A stretch of DNA of 46,097 bases. It comes from Methanobacteriota archaeon. Its GTDB lineage: Archaea > Thermoplasmatota > E2 > JACPAO01 > JAHWKR01. A program made the position numbers and the translations under genes. Within the stretch, counting starts at the first letter, position 1; the number at the start of each line of letters is the position of its first letter. Where the stretch lies: the NCBI GenBank assembly GCA_019347805.1, contig JAHWKR010000023.1, positions 1 to 46,097 of the forward strand, read 5' to 3'. Below are positions 39,827-46,097 of this stretch, one piece after another. The notes beneath the pieces were generated by a model. The model saw only the letters and a program-made list of their open reading frames with translations, was not told where the DNA came from and ran no database searches.

Positions 39827-41284
39827 TTAGGCGTTGCGTTCGGGTGCGCTCGTCGCCGTGGCGGTGTCGGCGGAGCGGAGCGGGGGCTCCTCGTTCCGGC
39901 CCCTCAGGTGGCGCACATGCTGTTCGATGGGCCCTCGCCGGCGCGGGAGGTCGAGGATGCCGACCACGGCCGCGACGACCTGCGGGAGCACCGCGAACAT
40001 GTAGATGGCGATGAAGACGAGGGCGATGAGGCTGCCGACCTTGCCGAGCCAGTTGTGGGCCAGACTGAAGGCGGCGTCCTGGCTGATGCCGAGGGTCTTC
40101 TCGAGCCAGCGCGTCTCCCAGCCGAAGATGATCCCGGCGTTGCGGAGCAGGTTGAGGAAATAGACCACGGGCACGGTGACCCCGATGACCGCCAGGCGGT
40201 TCTTCCACTTCGCACCGGAGACGGCGAGGGCGGCGGAGACGAAGATCATCATCGACTGGATGGCCGTGCAGGCGAGGATGATGATGACCGTGCGACCGGG
40301 ATAAGCGGGATAGTCGATGGCGCTCACGAAGCCAGTGCGGTCGTCGACGCCGATGCGCACATCCTGGCCCAGGACACCGAGGAGCCACATGGTGTGGCCG
40401 GCGACGGTCTCGATGAGCCATTCGGCGAGCACCTCGACACGCAGGAAGGCGTACCAGACGGTCGAGGCGATGACCACCGCGCCGGCGGCGAAACGCAAGG
40501 AGGCGTTGTCCTCGCCGAGCCGCTTGGAGATGAACTCCTGATAGGCGAAATAGGTCAGGACGAAGACCGAGGTGGCCGCGAAGAGGGCGTTCACGACATC
40601 GCCGTCCTCGATGTAGTAGAGGTTGACCGCGGTCATGGCCCAATGGGCACCGAAGACGGTCCAACCGATGGCGCGCACCGGGTGGCGCCGCTTGCCCATC
40701 CAGGAGAGGAAGCGGTGCATCCCGGGCCGGCGGGCGAGCCACGGGAAGAAGCGGGCGCCGAGGACGAAGAGGGCGACGATGGTGGCGAAGCCAGCGAGGA
40801 GCACCACGCCGGTCGTGGCGCCGTAGGTGTGATAGCCCCAATAGGCGATGGCTCCGGCTGCAGCGATCCCGAGCCAGGTGAGGGCCAGGTCGCGGCCGAC
40901 GAGACCCGGCCTGTGCGTGCCTTCGGCCGGTTTGAGGAGCGAGACGGCAAGGAAGAGGTTGGCGGCGACGAAGAGGACCGCCGTCACCACGTCATAGGGA
41001 TGGGTGGTGAGGAACTGGGTGCGGGTCGCGCCGAAGACGTTCGCCTCCGACAGGTCGACCGATTCGGGCACCATCCAGGTGCCGTCGGTGAGGTACCAGT
41101 TCAGGCCGATGCCGGCCGCCAGGATGGCCACCGAGAGGGTCAACCAGGTGTTGAACGCCTTCTTGGGGGCGACGCCGAGTTCGACGTCGACCGGGTCCGG
41201 GATGCGCGGGAGCTTGGCGCGCCAGCCTGTGAGCGGACGGCGCTCTTTTGTGGTCCCGGCATCGGTGGTCCCGGAGGTCGCCAT
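39827..41284 (-). CDS. artA: Archaeosortase (exosortase/archaeosortase family), with enlarged N-terminus
   Basis: This 485-residue membrane protein has at least ten hydrophobic segments. The C-terminal half holds the exosortase/archaeosortase transpeptidase residues: Cys339 in ILACTAIQSMMIF, Arg381 in FLNLLRNAGIIFG and His410 in SLAHNWLGK. Such enzymes cut a C-terminal PGF-CTERM-type signal and are linked to lipid attachment of surface proteins. Known archaeosortase A proteins have about 300 residues as I recall, so the first 250 residues, with several extra helices, look like an added region. It is the first gene of an operon with the two archaetidylethanolamine genes, a link also known from haloarchaea. 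No protein in this window shows an obvious target signal. The ATG is behind the box at 41313-41319. Confidence 0.85.
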   Translation of the reverse strand: MATSGTTDAGTTKERRPLTGWRAKLPRIPDPVDVELGVAPKKAFNTWLTLSVAILAAGIGLNWYLTDGTWMVPESVDLSEANVFGATRTQFLTTHPYDVVTAVLFVAANLFLAVSLLKPAEGTHRPGLVGRDLALTWLGIAAAGAIAYWGYHTYGATTGVVLLAGFATIVALFVLGARFFPWLARRPGMHRFLSWMGKRRHPVRAIGWTVFGAHWAMTAVNLYYIEDGDVVNALFAATSVFVLTYFAYQEFISKRLGEDNASLRFAAGAVVIASTVWYAFLRVEVLAEWLIETVAGHTMWLLGVLGQDVRIGVDDRTGFVSAIDYPAYPGRTVIIILACTAIQSMMIFVSAALAVSGAKWKNRLAVIGVTVPVVYFLNLLRNAGIIFGWETRWLEKTLGISQDAAFSLAHNWLGKVGSLIALVFIAIYMFAVLPQVVAAVVGILDLPRRRGPIEQHVRHLRGRNEEPPLRSADTATATSAPERNA

Positions 41285-41312
41285 CGTAGTCGTTCGGTAG
41301 ACTCTATGGTTC

Positions 41313-41319
41313 CTATAGT
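41313..41319 (-). promoter_or_regulatory. TATA box of the artA operon
   Basis: The minus strand reads CTATAGG, centred about 32 bases before the ATG at 41284. Confidence 0.5.
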
Positions 41320-41440
41320 TTGTGGTGCGGCCTTAGGAGAGACGACCGATTCCGCTTATGACTGTTGTATGAGCGGTGGGACGGTCGGAGACCGGGGGAG
41401 AGAGGCCCGAGGGGCGGCCTGGACCGATCAGCCGGCCGGT

Positions 41441-42316
41441 TCAGCGGCGGGCGTGGAGGCTCGGGAGACCCCGCGGGGCGGTGTCGTGGCCATGGCGATG
41501 CGTCTCGCCGTTCTGGCGCGTCACGACCCGGATCGGCTCGGTGATCTCCCGCACCTCGTCCTTCGCCTCCTCGTAGGCGGTGTGCCGGGCCTCTTCGCCG
41601 CGCTCCTTGGCGCTCTTGCCATAGGCGTAGAACGACAGCCCGATGGCCGCATAGACCGCGGCGACGAGGAAGGGGCTCCACAGGGGGCCGACGAAGAGCG
41701 TCGCCACCCGAACGAGCCCGACCGAGACCATGATGAAGGCGCCGAAGGCAAGGAGACCGAGGGCGGCGAGGCCGGCGCCGTAGCGCTTGTAGCCTTCGGT
41801 CGTCCGGCGCGTCGCGAAGCGGGCCAGGCCGGCGAAACGCTCCGGAGCGTCCTGGGCCCGACGCTGGGTCTCCTTGATGGCACCGACCGCCTGGACGAGC
41901 CGGCGGGCGTTGTACGCGAACCGGGTCGCACCGGTGGGATGCCCGTTCCTTTTTTTGTCGAGACGCTCGAGCGCGTGATGGACGTCCCGTCGCACCGTCT
42001 CGATGCGCGGGTCGCCATCGACCTGTGACAACCGGTACTCGATGGCAAGGAGTTCGTCGTGGGCGGCCTCCAGGGCGGGGTCGCCACGGGGCCGGTCGAC
42101 ACGGGTCGCACGGGGGCGGCCGGAGGCCTTCTTCGTCTCCTCTTCCTGTTCGATGGCCTGCAGCGCCTGGTGGACGTCGTACTTGACCTCGTCCAGGTCC
42201 TTGCCGCCTTTCGCCTCGCGCAACCTCCGCTCGACAGCGAGCAGTTCATCCCTGGCCTCCGCGAGGGCGCGGTCCTCTCGCGACATGTCCACGCGTTCGG
42301 TCCTGTGCGTCGGCAT
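41441..42316 (-). CDS. Hypothetical membrane protein with duplicated coiled-coil segment
   Basis: This is a 291-residue protein of unknown function. The N-terminal part is a tandem duplication of about 45 residues. EARDELLAVERRLREAKGG and DVHQALQAIEQ in the first copy match AAHDELLAIEYRLSQVDGD and DVHHALERLDKK in the second. Both are helical and likely coiled-coil. A basic linker follows, then two hydrophobic helices around residues 190-245, and a charged helical tail. The ATG at 42316 was chosen because a TATA-like box lies 29 bases upstream. The layout suggests a cytosolic coiled coil tethered to the membrane. It is divergent from the AI-2E family gene. Confidence 0.65.
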   Translation of the reverse strand: MPTHRTERVDMSREDRALAEARDELLAVERRLREAKGGKDLDEVKYDVHQALQAIEQEEETKKASGRPRATRVDRPRGDPALEAAHDELLAIEYRLSQVDGDPRIETVRRDVHHALERLDKKRNGHPTGATRFAYNARRLVQAVGAIKETQRRAQDAPERFAGLARFATRRTTEGYKRYGAGLAALGLLAFGAFIMVSVGLVRVATLFVGPLWSPFLVAAVYAAIGLSFYAYGKSAKERGEEARHTAYEEAKDEVREITEPIRVVTRQNGETHRHGHDTAPRGLPSLHARR

Positions 42317-42341
42317 CCTCTTACTGTGGCACCGCGCACGC

Positions 42342-42348
42342 CTAATGC
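42342..42348 (-). promoter_or_regulatory. TATA-like box of the coiled-coil membrane protein
   Basis: The minus strand reads GCATTAG, centred about 29 bases before the ATG at 42316. Confidence 0.4.
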
Positions 42349-42401
42349 GTTTTGCCACAGGGTAGGTCAGCATGTCCACGCCCGCGCCGCCTTCTTTCGG
42401 T

Positions 42402-42407
42402 TTTTAT
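42402..42407 (+). promoter_or_regulatory. TATA box of the AI-2E family gene
   Basis: TTTTAT is centred 27 bases before the ATG at 42431 and sets that start against an upstream frame reaching 42059. Confidence 0.5.
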
Positions 42408-42430
42408 GGGAAGGAGCGGTCCGTCCGGGC

Positions 42431-43540
42431 ATGGCCGAGGAAGGTCGGTCGGACCCGGACCCGGACGAGGAGATCGAAAACGACCGCAGGGCCCCGACCC
42501 CCCTGGATGCGACACAAGCACTGCGAGAGCGCCGGTTCCTCGTCACCGCGCTCATCATCCTTGGCGTCCTGACGCTGTACATCAGCTGGCCGTTCCTGCC
42601 GTGGGTCCTGCTTGGTCTCGTCTTCGCCTACGTCCTCTATCCCGTCTTTCGCCGTCTTGCGTCATGGACCGGCAAGCCGGGGCTTTCCGCCTCCACCATC
42701 GTCGCGTTGGTCGCGTTGGTCGTCGGCACCGCGGTGTTCCTGTTCGCCATGGCGCTCGCCGAAGACGTCCGTGGCATCATCGAGCAGGTCCAGGACGACG
42801 GTGCCGGAAGCCTGATTGAAGGGGCACTCGCAGAGGTCCTTCCCAAGGAGACCGCACAACAGGTGTCGAACTGGCTCTCGTCCCGCGCGCAGACCTTCGT
42901 CGTCGACGCCATCCCGACCATCATCGACATGACGATCCACGTCACGATCGGCATCTTCGTCTTCGGCGCCATGCTCTACGGCGGCCTTGCACTCGGCAAA
43001 GAGACGATCCAATGGTTCTGGCACCTCCTGCCGATGCGCGGCGACCGCGAGGGCCGTGTCCTCGACGAAGTGCGACGCGCCGTCGACTCGGTGCTGTACG
43101 GACTCGTGGTGGTCGGCTTTGTCCAAGGTGCCGCCGGTGCCATCCTGTGGTGGGTCACCGGACTCCCCAACGTCTTCTTCTGGGGTGTGGCGATGTTCGT
43201 CCTCGGCATGATCCCGAACCTCGGCCCCATCCTCATCCTTGGGCCCGGAGCGGTCTGGCTCTACCTGCAGGGCGACACCGTGATGGCCATCGTCCTCATC
43301 GTCGGAGCGGTGGCACTGGTCGGCCCCATCGACAATTTCCTCCGGCCCTACCTGATGGGCAAAAAAGGCGGCCTGGCCGGCCCGTTGGTCCTTCTGAGTG
43401 TCGTCGGCGGATTGACCGTCCTGGGACCGATGGGGCTCTTCCTTGGCCCCTTGGTGTTCGCCTTGACCATCAAGGTCGCCGAACTGGCATGGGAGACACG
43501 GAACGCGGAGGCGCATCCAAGCAAGGGAAACGGAGCGTAG
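42431..43540 (+). CDS. AI-2E family transporter
   Basis: This 369-residue membrane protein begins with a polar acidic stretch of about 30 residues. About eight hydrophobic helices follow in the order typical of the AI-2E (PF01594) family. Family marks include the early ILGVLTLYISWPFLPWVLLG, the long soluble loop after helix three (EDVRGIIEQVQDD onward), and the late GMIPNLGPILILGPGAVWL and DNFLRPYLMGKK. In bacteria members export autoinducer-2 or act as ion antiporters, so the substrate here is open. The start is supported by a TATA box 27 bases upstream. The stop lies three bases from the stop of the convergent lipoprotein gene. Confidence 0.9.
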   Translation: MAEEGRSDPDPDEEIENDRRAPTPLDATQALRERRFLVTALIILGVLTLYISWPFLPWVLLGLVFAYVLYPVFRRLASWTGKPGLSASTIVALVALVVGTAVFLFAMALAEDVRGIIEQVQDDGAGSLIEGALAEVLPKETAQQVSNWLSSRAQTFVVDAIPTIIDMTIHVTIGIFVFGAMLYGGLALGKETIQWFWHLLPMRGDREGRVLDEVRRAVDSVLYGLVVVGFVQGAAGAILWWVTGLPNVFFWGVAMFVLGMIPNLGPILILGPGAVWLYLQGDTVMAIVLIVGAVALVGPIDNFLRPYLMGKKGGLAGPLVLLSVVGGLTVLGPMGLFLGPLVFALTIKVAELAWETRNAEAHPSKGNGA

Positions 43541-43543
43541 CGT

Positions 43544-43927
43544 CTAATCCAGGTAGGCGCCGATGGCGTAGACACCCTTGGCGTAAAATGCGACATCGAT
43601 GCAGATCTCCCCGGTGTTCCAGCCGCGATGCCACTGTCCGTTCAGGACGTCCGTCTTCCCGGCGATCTCTTCGACCTTTTTCGGGCCGTCCCAGTCTGTG
43701 ATGACGATCTCCCCCTCGCCTTCGAGGTCCATGAAGAGCTTGATCGTCACACTGTCTCCGTCCTCGCGGGGGCTCGGCACACAAAGCCGGTCATCGTGCG
43801 GACCGGAAAGCGTCGCCCCGATGCGCACATCGGCGTCATCGAACGTGCCTTCACTGCCCGTGATGCAACCGGAGAGGAGAAGGGTCGTGACCACGAACAA
43901 GGCGGCTATAGTGGTGTTCGGACGCAT
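43544..43927 (-). CDS. Small hypothetical lipoprotein
   Basis: This is a 127-residue exported lipoprotein. The signal peptide MRPNTTIAALFVVTTLLLSGC ends in a lipobox. The mature part is acidic and strand-rich, with two further Cys that could pair. It ends G-V-Y-A-I-G-A-Y-L-D. I do not recognise the family. The ATG at 43927 is preferred to the one at 43939 because the TATA-like box at 43944-43951 is only about 9 bases from the latter. It has its own promoter although the PaiB-like gene upstream runs in the same direction. Confidence 0.65.
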   Translation of the reverse strand: MRPNTTIAALFVVTTLLLSGCITGSEGTFDDADVRIGATLSGPHDDRLCVPSPREDGDSVTIKLFMDLEGEGEIVITDWDGPKKVEEIAGKTDVLNGQWHRGWNTGEICIDVAFYAKGVYAIGAYLD

Positions 43928-43943
43928 TGGGTGCGCCATCCGT

Positions 43944-43951
43944 GTATCAAT
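43944..43951 (-). promoter_or_regulatory. TATA-like box of the small lipoprotein
   Basis: The minus strand reads TGATACAC, centred about 21 bases before the ATG at 43927. Confidence 0.4.
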
Positions 43952-44001
43952 GAAAAGGATGTTGGCGGACCGGTTGGAACGGGGTCAGTATCTTCCTGGA
44001 A

Positions 44002-44664
44002 TCACGCTGCCCCGTCAGCGGGAAACACCTCTCGCTCCCTTTTCTCCATCTCAGCAGCGATGACACGGCCGTCCTCACCTTGGGTCTCGAGCTTCTTGAT
44101 GATGTTGCGATAGCTCTTTGGATCCCGGTCCTGGCTGAGCTTGAAGACCGTGTCCATTCCCGTCACTTCGATCTCGAAAGCGACGATGAGACGCATCGCC
44201 GTCTCCCTGAAATCTGGCGGGAGATTGTCGAAGACGGTCGGGGATCGGGGATCATCACCCTCGAAACGAAGACTCGTCTTCCGGAGGGTCTCCTGCAAAC
44301 CGTCGTCCCCCAGGAACCGGATGATGCCTCTGGCATGGACGCTCATGTAGTTCCACGTGGAAGGGGTATGCGGCTCGCTGTACCAAGTGCCGCTCACGTA
44401 GACGTGGCGTCCTGTGAAGACGACGAGGACCTCCTTGTTCTGCGCGAACGCCTCATGATGGTCCGTGCTCTTCATGATGTGGCCGAACAGGACCGTCCGG
44501 CCGTCCCGTTCCTCCAACAACATCGGCACCTGGGTGGCGACCGGTCGGCCGTCCGGACCACGACCCGTCAAAAAGGCGAACGGATGCTCATCGATGAACG
44601 CCCGGATCGTTTCCTCGTTCCGTTCCTTGTGATAGGGAAGGTCGTACATAGGCTGGGTTCTCAC
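44002..44664 (-). CDS. PaiB-like FMN-binding split-barrel protein
   Basis: This protein of about 220 residues matches the PaiB / FMN-binding negative transcriptional regulator family. Near the N-terminus is MYDLPYHKERNEETIRAFI, then HPFAFLTGRGPDGRPVATQVP, GHIMKSTDHHEAF, and the family block FTGRHVYVSGTWYS followed by STWNYMSVHARG. The fold is a flavin-binding split barrel. A regulatory role is known for PaiB in Bacillus, but a flavin-linked enzyme role is equally possible here. The GTG at 44664 is 26 bases from a TATA-like box. The ATG at 44649 is the family's usual start, and the two differ by five residues. Confidence 0.85.
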   Translation of the reverse strand: MRTQPMYDLPYHKERNEETIRAFIDEHPFAFLTGRGPDGRPVATQVPMLLEERDGRTVLFGHIMKSTDHHEAFAQNKEVLVVFTGRHVYVSGTWYSEPHTPSTWNYMSVHARGIIRFLGDDGLQETLRKTSLRFEGDDPRSPTVFDNLPPDFRETAMRLIVAFEIEVTGMDTVFKLSQDRDPKSYRNIIKKLETQGEDGRVIAAEMEKREREVFPADGAA

Positions 44665-44686
44665 GCGTCACTGCCTGGGCGTCCGC

Positions 44687-44693
44687 CTATGCA
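44687..44693 (-). promoter_or_regulatory. TATA-like box of the PaiB-like gene
   Basis: The minus strand reads GCATAGG, centred 26 bases before the GTG at 44664. Confidence 0.4.
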
Positions 44694-44797
44694 GGCCCGC
44701 GGGTCTTGGAACGGGACCGACTACTTGGGTGGTTTGGCCTGTGAACGGCCAAGATCACCTTCCAGAACGGCTCGTCCTTCTCAGTTATACCGAACGA

Positions 44798-44804
44798 CCT
44801 ATAG
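44798..44804 (+). promoter_or_regulatory. TATA box of the membrane protein gene at 44826
   Basis: CCTATAG is centred 25 bases before the ATG at 44826, the spacing of a leaderless mRNA. Confidence 0.55.
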
Positions 44805-44825
44805 CCGGAGGACCATCCGCCGAAC

Positions 44826-45452
44826 ATGGCCCTGCACCCGGCGTCGATCCTCGCCCTCGCCTTGGGTGCCCTCGTGGCTCTTTCAGCTGTGGTGTCGACG
44901 GCAGCGGCCGTCCCCCAGTTCTTCGACCCGTGTCATGAGTGGGGCGTCGGGTCGGGCCAAGACGACGGGACCATCGCACTGGATGACGAGTGTCCCTCCC
45001 GGACGGGCACCTCCCAGACGCGCACGGAGGCCATCTTGAACCTGGTGGCCATCCAAGGGGTCCTGCTCTTGGCCGCCGGATGCATCGCGCGTGGTGCCTT
45101 GCGTCTCGACCGCACCTGGACCGGTGTCGGGGCTACTCTCATCGCGATCATGGTGCCGCCGTTCGGATTGGGTGTGTTGTGGATCCCGATTCTCACCGTC
45201 GCGGTATCGGTGTTCGTCTCGGCCACGGCGTACCCGGTGGTCCAGCGTGAGGTCAGGGTGCGTGAACGAGTGACCGCATACGCGCTGGCAGCAGTCGGCG
45301 TGCTGCTTCTAGCGGTCTACCTCACGGTCGCCGGAGGCGCTTCTTTCGCACTCATCGTGGCAGGTATCGGAGTCGCTGGCCTGGTGGTGACCACCGTCAT
45401 CGATCGGACGAAGGCGCCGGGGCGAACGCGCCGGGCTACCATGGAAGACTGA
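44826..45452 (+). CDS. Hypothetical multi-spanning membrane protein
   Basis: This is a 208-residue protein of unknown function with about five hydrophobic segments. The first (ILALALGALVALSAVVSTAAA) may be a signal anchor. A polar loop of about 35 residues with two Cys and several Asp follows, probably outside the cell. Four more helices come next, and the tail is basic (RTKAPGRTRRATMED). The start is set by a TATA box 25 bases upstream. The 3' end overlaps the convergent small Cys-rich gene by 17 bases. I see no family motif. Confidence 0.65.
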   Translation: MALHPASILALALGALVALSAVVSTAAAVPQFFDPCHEWGVGSGQDDGTIALDDECPSRTGTSQTRTEAILNLVAIQGVLLLAAGCIARGALRLDRTWTGVGATLIAIMVPPFGLGVLWIPILTVAVSVFVSATAYPVVQREVRVRERVTAYALAAVGVLLLAVYLTVAGGASFALIVAGIGVAGLVVTTVIDRTKAPGRTRRATMED

Positions 45453-45639
45453 TGATGTATGTGCAGGTGAACGGGCCTTGGCAGCCATGGTTCCCGCTCG
45501 GCCAGGGGATCGCACCTGGGGGACAGATGAGCGTGCTTGGCGGCGAACCACAGCCGTCGCTGGCGGCGGCGGGCGGTGCGAAGCCTACACCCAGGCCTAG
45601 GAGGGCAAGCGTCACGAGCGTCACGGTCAGTGCATTCAT
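45436..45639 (-). CDS. Small secreted Cys-rich protein
   Basis: This is a 67-residue product with a convincing signal peptide (MNALTVTLVTLALLGLGVGF ending at PPAAAS). The mature peptide is about 40 residues with four Cys in DGCGSPPSTLICPPGA and GNHGCQGPFTC, which could make two disulfides. It ends I-I-S-L-P-W. The ATG at 45639 is preferred to an upstream frame because the signal peptide starts there. No clear TATA box or Shine-Dalgarno site was found. The gene may be real but is short. The opposite strand has an open frame in the same place without a recognisable feature. Confidence 0.5.
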   Translation of the reverse strand: MNALTVTLVTLALLGLGVGFAPPAAASDGCGSPPSTLICPPGAIPWPSGNHGCQGPFTCTYIISLPW

Positions 45640-45875
45640 AGGGAATCCTGGGCATGCACGTGGAGAGTGGCTTTCAGCTTTTCGCTGAGCGTGGGGCACG
45701 GACGACATCGGGACGAGATCGGAAGCGATCGCCATCCGGCGGGGTGCTGAATCGGCGGCCGGATGGGCTCAGGCACCCACGGCTCGCGATCGAAAGCTCG
45801 CGGGCCGTGTCTCTACAGCAACGCTCCCCCGTAGCAGGTGACGACGTCGGCTCGGCCGCTTCGGGTCGCACCCTG
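45640..45875. other. Intergenic region after the hydrolase gene, with one hairpin
   Basis: These 236 bases hold no supported gene. A 12-base-pair hairpin lies at 45778-45809 (CACGGCTCGCGA, an 8-base loop, TCGCGGGCCGTG, with one G-U pair), downstream of the stop of the minus-strand hydrolase gene. Confidence 0.4.
45778..45809 (-). terminator. Hairpin downstream of the hydrolase gene
   Basis: A 12-base-pair stem with an 8-base loop lies about 70-100 bases after the hydrolase stop. It could mark the transcript end. No T run follows. Confidence 0.35.
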
Positions 45876-46097
45876 CTAATCGGTGGTCCCCTGGCTCTTG
45901 ATCCAGCCGTCGATGATCTCTGCCGTCTCCTCGCTCGCCGTCACCGGGAAGAAGTGATGATCGGTGGAGATCTGGAGCACCGTCATCGACGGCTGCCACT
46001 TCCTGAGGAGCTCGCCGGTCTCGTGGATCGGGGGGAACGGAGCGCTCTCCATCCATGCGAGCGGCACGTCGACCGCCTGGAACCGCTCAAGATCGGG
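45876..46097 (-). CDS. Alpha/beta-hydrolase, C-terminal part only
   Basis: The frame is open to the right edge of the window, so only the last 73 residues are seen. The segment near the end, STDHHFFPVTASEETAEII, followed by DGWIKSQ, looks like the C-terminus of an alpha/beta-hydrolase. There one His (in D-H-H-F) would complete the catalytic triad and the last helix packs on the core. The preceding strand MTVLQISTD fits the strand before the His loop. The substrate is unknown. The rest of the gene, including the nucleophile, lies beyond the window. Confidence 0.6.
   Translation of the reverse strand, partial: PDLERFQAVDVPLAWMESAPFPPIHETGELLRKWQPSMTVLQISTDHHFFPVTASEETAEIIDGWIKSQGTTD

Noticed and set aside
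39458-42028. Plus-strand open frame of 856 codons, acidic and Glu/Asp/Gly/His-rich
   Set aside because: It is antisense to artA, the decarboxylase and the coiled-coil gene, whose motifs are clear. The composition is that of a shadow frame in GC-rich DNA.
1-46097. PGF-CTERM-type target proteins for the archaeosortase
   Set aside because: The C-termini of all secreted proteins in the window were read. None shows the tripartite signal of motif, hydrophobic helix and basic end.
1-46097. CRISPR arrays, insertion sequences, integrases or attachment sites
   Set aside because: No regularly spaced repeats, transposase or integrase motifs were seen. The tRNA-His shows no obvious repeated 3' fragment nearby.

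Overview
The window looks like a stretch of a GC-rich euryarchaeal chromosome. The marker genes are archaeal: an initiation factor 5A with a hypusination lysine, an archaeosortase, an archaeal lipid head-group pair (archaetidylserine synthase and decarboxylase), an archaeal-style SMC/ScpA/ScpB set, and a tRNA-His with an extra 5' G and no encoded CCA. The promoters agree: TATA-like boxes sit about 21-37 bases before many start codons, with no Shine-Dalgarno, so many mRNAs are probably leaderless or short-leadered. The exact lineage cannot be fixed by eye. A Thermoplasmatota-type or haloarchaeon-related lineage are both possible, and many genes look like chromosomal housekeeping.

Layout. (1) 1-4377: the smc-scpA-scpB condensin operon, with overlapping genes and smc cut by the window edge. 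(2) 4535-8058: aIF5A on the minus strand, an ACR3/bile-acid-type transporter, a DEDD-like exonuclease, an unknown protein and a ribbon-helix-helix protein. (3) 8078-19531: a DNA-processing block on the minus strand. It holds a 1160-residue double helicase (a decayed Hef-like SF2 helicase joined to a UPF1-like SF1 helicase) and an addB-addA type helicase-nuclease operon. A small membrane-anchored unknown lies between them on the other strand. (4) 19687-21933: tRNA-His(GTG) followed by two tandem, related lipoproteins. (5) 21984-26316: a DUF5611-like protein, a DUF1405 membrane protein, a coupled EamA transporter / unknown / hexapeptide acyltransferase operon, and a saccharopine-dehydrogenase-like oxidoreductase. 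(6) 26372-32686: a surface-protein and accessory stretch. It has a His-rich right-handed beta-helix protein coupled to an acidic secreted protein, an intergenic region with two mutually exclusive hairpins, a nucleotidyltransferase/RHH toxin-antitoxin-like pair, and a BNR-repeat lipoprotein. (7) 32813-38161: an ABC exporter, SerA, and an M28 metallopeptidase lipoprotein. (8) 38259-41284: artA - archaetidylserine decarboxylase - archaetidylserine synthase, linking protein C-terminal processing to lipid head-group synthesis. (9) 41441-46097: a coiled-coil membrane protein with an internal duplication, an AI-2E family transporter, a small lipoprotein, a PaiB-like flavoprotein, a membrane protein, a small Cys-rich secreted peptide and the 3' end of an alpha/beta-hydrolase gene.

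The most unusual item is the double helicase: all main motifs of its SF2 half are recognisable but have lost their catalytic residues, while the SF1 half is intact. Next are the AddAB-like operon, the lipid/archaeosortase cluster with an enlarged archaeosortase, and the attenuator-like alternative hairpins near 29.6 kb. All family calls come from reading motifs; no database search was run.
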